From contig OX457024.1 of NCBI GenBank assembly GCA_949752745.1, forward strand, positions 47,372,490-47,436,489: DNA of 64,000 nucleotides, given 5' to 3'. The notes beneath the pieces were generated by a model that saw nothing but the letters and a program-made list of their open reading frames with translations, was not told the DNA's origin and ran no database searches. The stretch is from Protula sp. h YS-2021 (taxonomy: Eukaryota > Annelida > Polychaeta > Sabellida > Serpulidae). Positions 1-6,443 of the stretch are shown one piece after another; the stretch's first letter is position 1, and the number at the start of each line of letters is the position of its first letter. The translations under genes and the position numbers were made by a program.

Positions 1-522
1 AAAGTTGGCTTTGGTTTCATTCTTTGTGGTATAAGCATGAATGCCCTCCTTCTTCAAAAATGCTTTGACCCATCTGTTTTTAAATTCCGTTCCTTTATCA
101 GACCTTAGAGTGCGTGGTCTTCGGCGCGTGTCCTGAAAAATCTTTTGAAAAGCTTGTATGACGCTGGTATGTGATTTATTAGGTAGTGGCTGCACCCACA
201 CATATTTGGAAAACACATCAATGACAATGAGTAAAAAGCGTGTGCCATCATTATAGGGAGCTATGTTTCCCATATCAGCCAAATCCACATCCCACATGTC
301 ATCAATGCCCCGTGTAATCACACGTTGTCTTTTGAACCTGTATTTGACAGGTTGGAGTAAACTGAATGCGTCTTGATCCTGTAGCCATTTCTTCACTTGC
401 GACTGTGTCACTGGTTGATCATGCTTTCTTAAGATGTGATACAGTTTGTAAGGACCAGCAAATGCCCCGGGCTGTCCAGGTTTGAAGTATATATTCGTCA
501 AGTAGTCTTTCCACGTCGACAT
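1..522 (-). CDS. Polinton-type retroviral-like integrase, N-terminal 174 residues (C-terminus off the left edge)
   Basis: Reading the minus strand from the ATG at 520-522 gives an uninterrupted frame to the window edge. The N-terminus (STWKDYLTNIYF, then PGQPGAFAGP) and the linker with QVKKWLQDQD match the zinc-binding/HTH N-terminal part of Polinton integrases. The rve/RNase H-fold core follows: the first catalytic Asp is in MWDVDLADM, then YNDGTRFLLIVIDVFSKYVW, and the second catalytic Asp is in RSDKGTEF. The catalytic Glu and the chromodomain-like end lie outside the window. Such integrases join the linear element to host DNA by strand transfer. No stop or frameshift is present, so this copy may be young. 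A retrovirus or LTR origin is less likely because no gag-pol frame precedes it and the neighbours are single-gene ORFs. Confidence 0.9.
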   Translation of the reverse strand, partial: MSTWKDYLTNIYFKPGQPGAFAGPYKLYHILRKHDQPVTQSQVKKWLQDQDAFSLLQPVKYRFKRQRVITRGIDDMWDVDLADMGNIAPYNDGTRFLLIVIDVFSKYVWVQPLPNKSHTSVIQAFQKIFQDTRRRPRTLRSDKGTEFKNRWVKAFLKKEGIHAYTTKNETKANF

Positions 523-800
523 GGTCACACCGAATGAAAAGCAACAACACGAGCAGCAGCACTTGACGTCTCGAGTGAAAGACTCCTCAGCACTTAGATG
601 TAATCAAAAAGGAGGAAGGGGGGGGGGGGGGTGGTGGAGAGGCAGTAGATATGTGAAGTTTTTTTTTTTTTTTAACGAGGTCGTCTCGTGGGGTAAACAC
701 GGTCTTATCACGACATGAGGCCAAACACCAAAAAATCCACCTTCTCAACAAAAACAGCTTTATTATTTAACTCAACCAACATCGCTTAACTCACAAGTTT
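523..800. other. Intergenic spacer between integrase and the 110-aa ORF, with homopolymer runs and a poly(A) signal
   Basis: No convincing gene is seen. The spacer holds a G run near 619-630, a T run at 660-673 and, on the minus strand, AATAAA at 759-764, about 37 bp past the stop of the upstream 110-aa ORF. The signal fits as that gene's poly(A) site. The short plus-strand ORF at 521-718 spans the homopolymers and is probably spurious. Confidence 0.5.
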
Positions 801-1133
801 TTACAAATCAAGTATAGATACAATGGTGTGAATCACTGGAGACCATTGGTCTTCAATGAATACTAGCCAATGACTGAGTTCATCGAGTGTAATTGGATCT
901 ACACCATATTTCTCACAACGCTGATTTGCATTCTCTAACACTTTATCTAAATGAATATAATATTTAGCTTCATTCCAATATGTATAGACACATGCAAAAT
1001 AACAAGTATGTTCTGAACACTCTTCATGTTGGCAAGCAGGACATACTAACCATGCAAACTTTTTTACAGCGGATAACATTTCTTCACAATAAGCTTTTTG
1101 CACAATATATTGTCTCAGTGTCATATCTGCCAT
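801..1133 (-). CDS. Small orphan protein (110 aa), member of a three-gene paralogue family in this element
   Basis: I recognise no known domain. The protein is helical-looking and rich in Cys, Tyr and Trp, with CPAC and HEECSEHTC near residues 31-43. Its second half (YW, then CEKYGVDP, then a hydrophobic tail) lines up by eye with the 124-aa ORF at 1872-2246 (DAYW, then CDRIGV) and more loosely with the 101-aa ORF at 3098-3403 (HW, then ECEDL). Order and strand are also shared. A TATA box lies upstream inside the 3' end of the NADAR ORF, and AATAAA follows the stop. It starts 28 bp after the NADAR stop. The function is unknown; a virus-host interaction role is only a guess from its place among accessory genes. 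Confidence 0.6.
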   Translation of the reverse strand: MADMTLRQYIVQKAYCEEMLSAVKKFAWLVCPACQHEECSEHTCYFACVYTYWNEAKYYIHLDKVLENANQRCEKYGVDPITLDELSHWLVFIEDQWSPVIHTIVSILDL

Positions 1134-1161
1134 GTCTGTATACTCTTGAGAGCTTCACTCT

Positions 1162-1728
1162 TTACGCTGTCAAGTTCATAGGTTCACAAAAACACGTCTC
1201 CACACCAGGACTGGTGAGCGGACTGGGCGGCGGCGGCGACGACGACGGCAAGTAAGATGATGTTGGAGGCACAGTCTCTTTTATACCCCCCGTCACACAC
1301 AACTGTTCTAACAACTTTCCCATGATATTCTGACCAGAATATCCACGAGATGACACATGTTTCACACCAGCTCCCCACCAAGGATCATAGGTGGCTTCCA
1401 CTAAAGTCTTGTCTTTGCAGTCTTTTAACTTGTTGCGAAACGATGCACACTGATTCCATTTGACTTGTAACACCTCTTGCATTTTGCTTCTCTTCACTGT
1501 ATGCCATAAAGGACATGGCTTTATCACTTGGGCGATACGTTTTGCTTCATAGCCATTTCTGGATAACACAATAGCTGAAGCAATATCCGGACGGTGATGA
1601 AACACGGCTTTCTCATATTGATACAAAGCTTCACTCGAGTTGAATGTATGTCCATACTTTTCAAGGCGTGCTGGAAACATGTTGGAAAGAACATCCTTGT
1701 GACCGCTAAATAGTACACGATTCTCCAT
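1162..1728 (-). CDS. NADAR/YbiA-like (DUF1768) protein, putative ADP-ribose/NAD-linked N-glycosidase
   Basis: The 188-aa product matches the NADAR family along residues 5-143. In order it shows LSNMFPA (14-20, family pattern F/L-S-N), GHTFNSSEALYQ (26-37, family S-E-H/A), K40, W75 with VK at 78-79 and M83, LVEAT (109-113), the D-x-W-W-G motif (115-119), and GQN with a later G (132-137). Family members such as bacterial YbiA act as N-glycosidases in riboflavin by-product clearance, and NADAR enzymes reverse guanine ADP-ribosylation. The usual His of the S-E-H motif is Ala here. The Pro/Ser-rich tail (about residues 150-188) is unlike the family and overlaps the next gene's promoter, so the true 3' end may differ. 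No TATA box was found upstream; it may share the transcript of the 124-aa gene. The role in the element is inferred, not shown. Confidence 0.82.
   Translation of the reverse strand: MENRVLFSGHKDVLSNMFPARLEKYGHTFNSSEALYQYEKAVFHHRPDIASAIVLSRNGYEAKRIAQVIKPCPLWHTVKRSKMQEVLQVKWNQCASFRNKLKDCKDKTLVEATYDPWWGAGVKHVSSRGYSGQNIMGKLLEQLCVTGGIKETVPPTSSYLPSSSPPPPSPLTSPGVETCFCEPMNLTA
1279..1290 (-). promoter_or_regulatory. TATA box (TATAAAA next to a G run) for the 110-aa ORF
   Basis: The minus strand reads GGGGGGTATAAAAGAG. This is the same signature as at 2971-2980 and 3468-3476. It lies about 150 bp upstream of the ATG at 1133 and inside the C-terminal coding part of the NADAR ORF, so the 5' leader would overlap that gene. 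Confidence 0.5.
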
Positions 1729-1871
1729 GGCGACTTTGGTTTATTCTAACATGCCTTCTTCCTGCAATACAATATGTTTGAATATATCTGCTACCTCTTC
1801 TATCATTTTCTTTCTTTGTTCACGTTGAAACCACTCACATACAATTAAATTTGCTAGAAAGAAAAACATTG

Positions 1872-2246
1872 TTAGCTGTTGCTGTTAGTGTTGTTGGTTG
1901 TTAAAAGGGTTTGGCTTACCTGACAAAGCTGACAAGGCTGCTCAGTTTCCTCTTCTTCTTGTAGTCCACAGCAATCTCTCAAATAGTCCACCACGGTGAA
2001 ATATGCTTCCACGTCAGTGCGAGCAGAATAGAGGGCAGCATCAAAGTCAAAGTCAGGATCTTCTTCTTCTACTCCAATTCTGTCACATTCTCCAAGAGAT
2101 CGTGAATGTAGTTCAATCACATCAAGACTGTGATGTACAACATCCCAATAAGCGTCCAAGTGATAAAGCTGATAGTCTGGAGTGCCGCAGCAAGCCAGTT
2201 TAGCAATCATCAAGTCAACATAAGCTTTTCTAAAACATGCGTCCAT
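1872..2246 (-). CDS. Small orphan protein (up to 124 aa), paralogue-family member with a candidate intron near its end
   Basis: The start region (MDACFRKAYVDLMIAKL) aligns by eye with the 101-aa ORF at 3098-3403 (DDVFKVNYADWMFSKL). The later FDFDAALYSA aligns with YDIDSAFIHA, which supports paralogy. No known domain is recognised; the middle is acidic. The minus strand has a strong splice donor (CAG|GTAAGC) after the CQLCQ codons, with the intron starting at 1919. Good acceptors follow: a pyrimidine tract ending in CTAG at 1854 and another ending in TTGCAG near 1764. Splicing would replace the low-complexity tail (TTNNTNSNS) with a few residues and bring the NADAR ORF into the same mRNA. No clear TATA box was seen upstream. 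The function is unknown. Confidence 0.58.
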   Translation of the reverse strand: MDACFRKAYVDLMIAKLACCGTPDYQLYHLDAYWDVVHHSLDVIELHSRSLGECDRIGVEEEDPDFDFDAALYSARTDVEAYFTVVDYLRDCCGLQEEEETEQPCQLCQVSQTLLTTNNTNSNS

Positions 2247-2278
2247 CTTGTTTGCTGTGCGTGTGCGTGTGAGGGCTT

Positions 2279-2929
2279 CTACTGTGCTTCACACACCTTA
2301 AGTACTCCACACTTGCCGCAGAAGTTGCTTGGTTCACACATCTGACAATTGTACTTGTGGCAGTGGCAATAATAATCCTCCATATATCCGCAAGCACCGC
2401 AATAGTCACAGGCAAGTCCAAGTTGATTTTGTACATTCATATTCTCCAACCGAACTTCAGCCAGTCTTTTCTTGGATGACTTTGACACCTTCATCCGATC
2501 ATCCTTTTGCAACTTGATGATCGTTTTCTTGCCATGGCATTCCGTACACGGTTCACCCGATAAGGCGGAGTCAATGTGATCCATCTCCTGAAGCAGTGCC
2601 TCCCATTCACCATCATTCATGTTGATGTGATGTGTGTATTCTTTCCTTTCAAATCGTGATGTACGCACGAAGCTCACATAGCGCATGTCCAAGTATGAAA
2701 TGACTTCAAGCCACTTTGTTTCCGTTAAGTACAGTTTAAAGCCAATGTCGCGGCATTTTTTCACGTTCTGACACACAATCTTCCACAAAGATGGGGAATA
2801 AGCACACCATCTCTCTCCACGTTTGATGCGTAGAAATGGTCCATATTGTCCATGCTCCACAGTAATGGTTAAGTTAGCACTAATTTTAAAACTGCTGCTG
2901 CTGCTGCTGCTGCTTGTCTTGTTCTCCAT
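2279..2929 (-). CDS. 216-aa protein: Ser run, PC4-like segment(s), C-terminal Cys clusters
   Basis: The frame is open from 2983, but the TATA box sits at 2971-2980, downstream of that ATG. The ATG at 2927-2929 is therefore chosen. A polyserine run occupies residues 6-13. Residues about 17-122 are beta-rich and end in YVSFVRT...HINMNDGEWEALL...ID. This pattern resembles the PC4/p15 coactivator single-strand DNA-binding domain (V-x-I-R ... G-I-S-L-x-x-x-Q-W-x-x-L ... I-D); an earlier FLRIKRGERW...SLWKIV may be a second half-repeat. A basic stretch follows (about 142-160). Then come Cys pairs at 128/131, 174/177/180, 188/190, 195/198 and 204/207/213, likely zinc-binding. A transcription or DNA-binding accessory role is inferred. 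The PC4 assignment is by eye only and could be wrong. Confidence 0.5.
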   Translation of the reverse strand: MENKTSSSSSSSSFKISANLTITVEHGQYGPFLRIKRGERWCAYSPSLWKIVCQNVKKCRDIGFKLYLTETKWLEVISYLDMRYVSFVRTSRFERKEYTHHINMNDGEWEALLQEMDHIDSALSGEPCTECHGKKTIIKLQKDDRMKVSKSSKKRLAEVRLENMNVQNQLGLACDYCGACGYMEDYYCHCHKYNCQMCEPSNFCGKCGVLKVCEAQ

Positions 2930-2970
2930 GACTGCTGCACTACTGTACTGATGAAGTCCACACCCCCCCC

Positions 2971-2980
2971 CTTTTATACC
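2971..2980 (-). promoter_or_regulatory. TATA box beside a G run, promoter of the 216-aa PC4-like gene
   Basis: The minus strand reads GGTATAAAAG followed by a G run. It sits about 43 bp upstream of the ATG at 2929 and so rules out the upstream in-frame ATG at 2983 as the start for this promoter. Confidence 0.6.
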
Positions 2981-3097
2981 CAACCATCCGCTGAGTCAAG
3001 CTTTTCAAACTGCTTGCAAAGCTTTGAATTCACTTCCACTCGTCCATGGTTGAATCGAACAAGGTCGGATACATTCGTCATCAATGAAACATTATCA

Positions 3098-3403
3098 TCA
3101 TAAAAAAATGATTCTTGCAGCTACACTTAACATGAGCTCCTCTGCCCAAATTGTATTCGCATGGATAAATGCTGAATCAATGTCATAAGCTGATAGTATA
3201 TGTAAATCTTCACATTCACGTAGAAACGAGTGGATTAAACAATCACTTGGAATGGTCTTTCCAACAGCTTCCCAATGCTGATGCAAATTCTTCACTTGCT
3301 CCGTCCATTCCGATTCAAAAGCAGGAAGCTTTGAAAACATCCAGTCAGCATAATTCACTTTGAAGACATCATCCATGGTCTCTGCACATCTGTGAAATGA
3401 CAT
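3098..3403 (-). CDS. Small orphan protein (101 aa), paralogue-family member
   Basis: This small protein has no recognised domain. It shares with the 124-aa ORF the spaced pattern D-x-x-F ... Y-x-D-x-M ... K-L near the start and Y/F-D-I/F-D-x-A at about residues 76-83. It shares the HW/YW and ECED/CD positions with both other members. It has its own TATA box 65 bp upstream, next to a seven-G run, which is the clearest promoter of the cluster. No in-frame poly(A) signal was identified right after the stop. The function is unknown. Three diverged copies in one element suggest repeated duplication under selection, which is an inference. Confidence 0.6.
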   Translation of the reverse strand: MSFHRCAETMDDVFKVNYADWMFSKLPAFESEWTEQVKNLHQHWEAVGKTIPSDCLIHSFLRECEDLHILSAYDIDSAFIHANTIWAEELMLSVAARIIFL

Positions 3404-3463
3404 TACGGTGAAGGATTGTAGACTTTGTGATCCGCTGCCGCTGCTGCCGCTGCCGCCGCCCCC

Positions 3464-3477
3464 CCCCTTTTATACCT
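3464..3477 (-). promoter_or_regulatory. TATA box beside a G run, promoter of the 101-aa ORF
   Basis: The minus strand reads AGGTATAAAAGGGG; the TATAAAA is at 3468-3474 and the G run continues to 3461. It lies 65 bp upstream of the ATG at 3403 and just before the 3' end of the CARD-like gene. Confidence 0.6.
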
Positions 3478-3478
3478 T

Positions 3479-4153
3479 TTACATGTAAGTTTTCATGAGA
3501 TGCTTGTAAAATCGCGGAGTCATCTCATTGACACCATCCAGAAAGGCTGTTGGTAAACCACCTGTTAAAGATTGTCTCATGACAATCACTAAAAAGTCTC
3601 CTGAGGTCCGATGCCCTAGTATCCATTGAAACAGCATTAGCATGTTGAAATGTCCTTTTTCATAGAGGTAGGCCATCATATCATACACCTGAATGCGTTC
3701 TTCAAGGTATTTGAAACCATGCAGCATGACCTTTGCACATTTGGAATCGCGACCCTCATTCACACACTTCGGCTCTGGCAAACACAACGCCTTAAACTGC
3801 TCCTCATGAAAGAGTCTAAACAGTTGAATGAAACGCCGAGTCATGGCTTCGGTGATCTTTGGCTCTGACGCCGGAACATCCTCGTGGGTTCCTTCTAGCA
3901 TGAACATGAGCATCATGACAGGGCTCATTTCTTCCATTAGGTACGCGTACGTATGCTTGTTGAAAAAGCCTTCTTCACATAAACGCCATAAAATGTTGCT
4001 ATCAATCAGAGGAAGCACGGCTTGAAAGTTTCTTTTCAACAGCGACACATCTTTCTCAGTCACAAGGATGGTCTTACTCGATTCAAATTTCAAATGCTTG
4101 CCTTCTTCATCATCACTTAACACTTCTCCCTCCTCGGGCTCGCTAGCGCTGGA

Positions 4154-4188
<35 letters not shown>

Positions 4189-4594
4189 TCACTTCTTCCT
4201 TAAGTTGCTTCAAATGAGCATCTAACTTTGTGCTGCGGTGTGTGTTTCGACCATTGACAAGTGCATGTGCAACCCAGATTGGGTAGTCGGGGCCCTCAGG
4301 ATCTGGCATGTCTTGCTCCATTCCTTGCTGTATCCCTTGCTGCACTGGAAGTATATCTAACGGAGCAGTAGTAGTGGCACCTAACGCTTCCTTATCATCT
4401 AGCATTGGCTGTACTGTGCCGTCTAATGGAATGTCTAACAGTTCCTCCAAGTCTTTTTCAGCCTCTGCCATGTGCTCCAGGAATGCATCTATCTCTTCCA
4501 CTGGTAATACTGGCATGACATCAAAAGTATACCCAAACAAATCGTCCATGTTGATAGCTGGAAAAAGAGGAGGTGTATTCAGCAGCGCTTCCAT
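3479..4594 (-). CDS. Acidic protein with two CARD-like (death-fold) segments
   Basis: The frame is open from 4618, but a TATA box at 4625-4632 predicts transcription from about 4600. The ATG at 4592-4594 also has a better start context (A at -3, G at +4). That start gives 371 aa. The first 130 residues contain acidic, Leu-rich stretches, and an Asp run lies at about 137-146. Residues about 178-276 and 287-371 each read as a six-helix CARD-like unit. The first has LLKRNFQAVLPLIDSN, then WRLCEEGFFN, and closes with FRLFHEEQFKALCL. The second has LEERIQVYDMMAYLYEKG, then FQWILGHRTSGDFLVIVM, and closes with LPTAFLDGVNEMTP. CARD domains assemble apoptosis and innate-immune complexes, so interference with host death signalling is a reasonable inference. 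No enzymatic domain is visible. The fold call is by pattern only and needs profile or structure comparison. Confidence 0.55.
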
Positions 4595-4624
4595 GATTTT
4601 TTTACTACAACTCGACATCAGACC

Positions 4625-4632
4625 CTTATATA
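4625..4632 (-). promoter_or_regulatory. TATA-like box (TATATAAG) upstream of the CARD-like gene
   Basis: The minus strand reads CATATATAAGGG at this place, 31 to 38 bp upstream of the ATG at 4594 and only 7 bp before the ATG at 4618. This favours the downstream start. Confidence 0.5.
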
Positions 4633-4737
4633 TGAGTTTTGGGGGAGGGAGGGGGGAGGGGGGGTTAACTCTTCTTTAGTGATAGGGGAGGGGAGGGGAG
4701 GGGGGAGGGGTGGGTGGTCGTTTTTTTTTCTACACTT

Positions 4738-4796
4738 CAGCGCGGAAGTCACCGCTAAAGCCACCGCTAAAGTCACCGCTAAAGCCATCGTTAATG
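4738..4796. repeat. Short 12-bp tandem repeats (AAAGYCACCGCT type)
   Basis: Four to five imperfect 12-bp units (for example CGCTAAAGTCAC and CGCTAAAGCCAC) lie between the divergent CARD-like and RING genes. They could be protein-binding sites; no function is known. Confidence 0.6.
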
Positions 4797-4950
4797 GCTT
4801 TTAATCACGCTAACAACTGCATAAATGATGGCATTTCGTTTACATAACCATTCATTTCGTCAAGATAAATGTGTGAAAAATGCTTTTAAAACCCCCCTCA
4901 CATAAGTTTCTTTTTGTTTGGGAAATGATTTTTGCCTCTTCTTTCGTGGT

Positions 4951-5180
4951 AGGGGGGGGGGGTCGTAGTCGACACGCTGATCGCTGTGCGCTGAGGGGGG
5001 GGGGGGGGTCGTCGTCGACACGCTGATCGCTGTGCGCTGAGGGGGGGGGGTCGTCGTCGACACGCTGATCGCTGTGCGCTGAGGGGGGGGGGGTCGTCGT
5101 CGACACGCTGATCGCTGTGCGCTGAGGGGGGGGTCGTCGTCGACACGCTGTGGGCTGAGCGCGCTGTGGGAGGGGGGGGG
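4951..5180. repeat. GC-rich tandem repeats with G runs, five units of about 41-48 bp
   Basis: The unit contains GTCGTCGTCGACACGCTGAT and CGCTGTGCGCTGAG followed by a G run whose length changes from unit to unit. A small palindrome (GTCGAC) recurs in every unit. The block lies directly upstream of the RING promoter, in the strand-switch region of the element. The tandem duplication starts just after it, so RING copy 2 lacks it. Minus-strand ORFs over this block are repeat artefacts. An enhancer or replication-origin role is possible but unproven. Confidence 0.75.
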
Positions 5181-5207
5181 GTGGTCTGACGTCGATCGGC
5201 TGCAGAG

Positions 5208-5215
5208 TATATAAT
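5208..5215 (+). promoter_or_regulatory. TATA box (TATATAAT) of the RING gene, copy 1
   Basis: TATATAAT lies 37 bp upstream of the ATG at 5252, a spacing that gives a very short leader. The identical box is at 10867-10874 before copy 2. Confidence 0.6.
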
Positions 5216-5251
5216 ACCCTCCGCGCCTCTCCAACTTTTACCATCATCATC

Positions 5252-5806
5252 ATGGAGCTCTCTTTCCATTTGCATTGCGAGAAGCGTATTAAATCAGTTG
5301 ATAAGTGTGAATTTGAACCACAGCGCCTGCGGGAAACAACGTACAGAAAACACTTTGCACAGATGCTGCCTGACCCGAAGAATATTGAAGTGGTTAGCAT
5401 ACCGGTTACATTTAACCGCAGCATCACGATGGGAAAGCGGATCGAAAACATTGAGGATGGCAAATTCAACCACGCATACATGAGGACGTATATGCTGGGA
5501 GAACAGATACCAACTACCATCGAGGAGGAAGAATACCCGGAATGGGCAGAGTACTTCCTGAGACGCGATTTTGCGACCTGCCCCGGATGCAATGTGTTTA
5601 TGTTATATGACAAGAGTATAGCTCTGGAGTGTGGACACACAGCTTGCCTCCATTGCTCTCTGATGGCAGCTTTTCTAGAAGCTATTGAAGGCCACTACAC
5701 CATGAATTGCCTGACCTGTGGAATCAACTCTGACATTTTCCTGTTTGGCTCTCAACAGATGGTACAATGTGGCAGGGAGACTCGTGATATCATCAAGTAC
5801 AAGTGA
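5252..5806 (+). CDS. RING-HC finger protein of the Polinton-like element, copy 1
   Basis: The 184-aa intronless protein has a C-terminal C3HC4 RING: C110-x2-C113-x13-C127-x-H129-x2-C132-x2-C135-x17-C153-x2-C156. The segment LECGHTACLHC is diagnostic. RING-HC domains recruit E2 enzymes, so this is a likely ubiquitin ligase. The N-terminal 105 residues (with RLRETTYRKHFAQML and an acidic EEEEYPEW) match nothing I recognise and may bind the target. It is transcribed divergently from the minus-strand cassette. Its own TATA box is 37 bp upstream, and AATAAA starts at the base after the stop codon. Targeting of a host defence factor is an inference from the context. The coding sequence is repeated unchanged at 10911-11465. 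Confidence 0.82.
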   Translation: MELSFHLHCEKRIKSVDKCEFEPQRLRETTYRKHFAQMLPDPKNIEVVSIPVTFNRSITMGKRIENIEDGKFNHAYMRTYMLGEQIPTTIEEEEYPEWAEYFLRRDFATCPGCNVFMLYDKSIALECGHTACLHCSLMAAFLEAIEGHYTMNCLTCGINSDIFLFGSQQMVQCGRETRDIIKYK

Positions 5807-5812
5807 AATAAA
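5807..5812 (+). terminator. Poly(A) signal AATAAA directly after the RING stop codon
   Basis: TGA is followed at once by AATAAA, giving an extremely short 3' UTR typical of compact viral-type genes. The same arrangement follows copy 2 at 11466-11471. Confidence 0.65.
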
Positions 5813-5868
5813 CACACGTAAAACAATGCGGAGTGTGGAAAAAACAATGGTGACTGAAAATCATTAGT

Positions 5869-6045
5869 ATTTAACTTTAGTGGTTTAACTTTAGTGTTTT
5901 TTTAACGTTTAACTTTTAACTTTTAGTGTTTTAGTGTTTTTTTTTTAACGTTTAACTTTTAACTTTTAGTGTTTTAGTATTTTTTTTTAACGTTTAACTT
6001 TTAACTTTAGTGTTTTAGTGTTTTAGTGTTTTAGTGTTTTAATAG
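5869..6045. repeat. AT-rich tandem repeats (TTTAACGTTTAACTTTTAAC / TTTTAGTG units)
   Basis: Three units of roughly 50-56 bp, each with TTTAACG, TTTAACTTTTAACTTT and AGTGTTTTAGTG, are followed by short TTTTAGTG repeats and a GAATATAT run to about 6100. No gene is seen. The block is duplicated at about 11528-11704. Confidence 0.7.
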
Positions 6046-6203
6046 CATATTTCGAATGTATATATGAAAGCATATGAATATATGAATATATGAATATGAA
6101 ATAGTTGTAAATAAAATGTTTTTTTTTTTTAAACTTCAAAGAGCTCTTTTCTCTCGCTGCCACGCTGTAGTTTAACTACAGTAACTTTCGTAGTCCGTCC
6201 GCG

Positions 6204-6217
6204 TATAAAAGGGGAGG
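6204..6217 (+). promoter_or_regulatory. TATAAAA-plus-G-run promoter-like site without an obvious gene
   Basis: GCGTATAAAAGGGGAGGGG matches the signature seen before the element's genes. The only downstream frame (ATG at 6254 or GTG at 6258) crosses two long A runs and then the 34-bp repeats. The A-run lengths differ between the two duplication copies and change the frame. It may start a non-coding RNA or a decayed gene. The duplicate is at about 11863-11869. Confidence 0.45.
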
Positions 6218-6443
6218 GGAGAACATCAGAACAGTTGATGGTAGCAGCAGCGAATGTGTGGGATATGCTTTAAAAAAAAAAAAAAACTTAAAAAAAAAAA
6301 AAAAACCGTCTCCCCGCCTTTCTTTCAAGGCGTGGCAACGTTTCACCGGAAACACCTTTCTTTCACTCGCAATCCTTCCAACTGCATCAAATGACGTTTT
6401 CTTTCGTCATCCACTTTCGCTCCCTTTTCGCACACAAAAAGTG

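Noticed and set aside
1..522. LTR retrotransposon or retrovirus integrase
   Set aside because: Sequence motifs match Polinton integrases better, and it starts with its own ATG beside accessory genes, without an upstream RT/RNase H.
4852..5640. Three long overlapping minus-strand ORFs rich in Pro, Ser and Arg
   Set aside because: They translate the GC-rich tandem repeats and the antisense of the RING gene; period and homopolymers explain the open frames.
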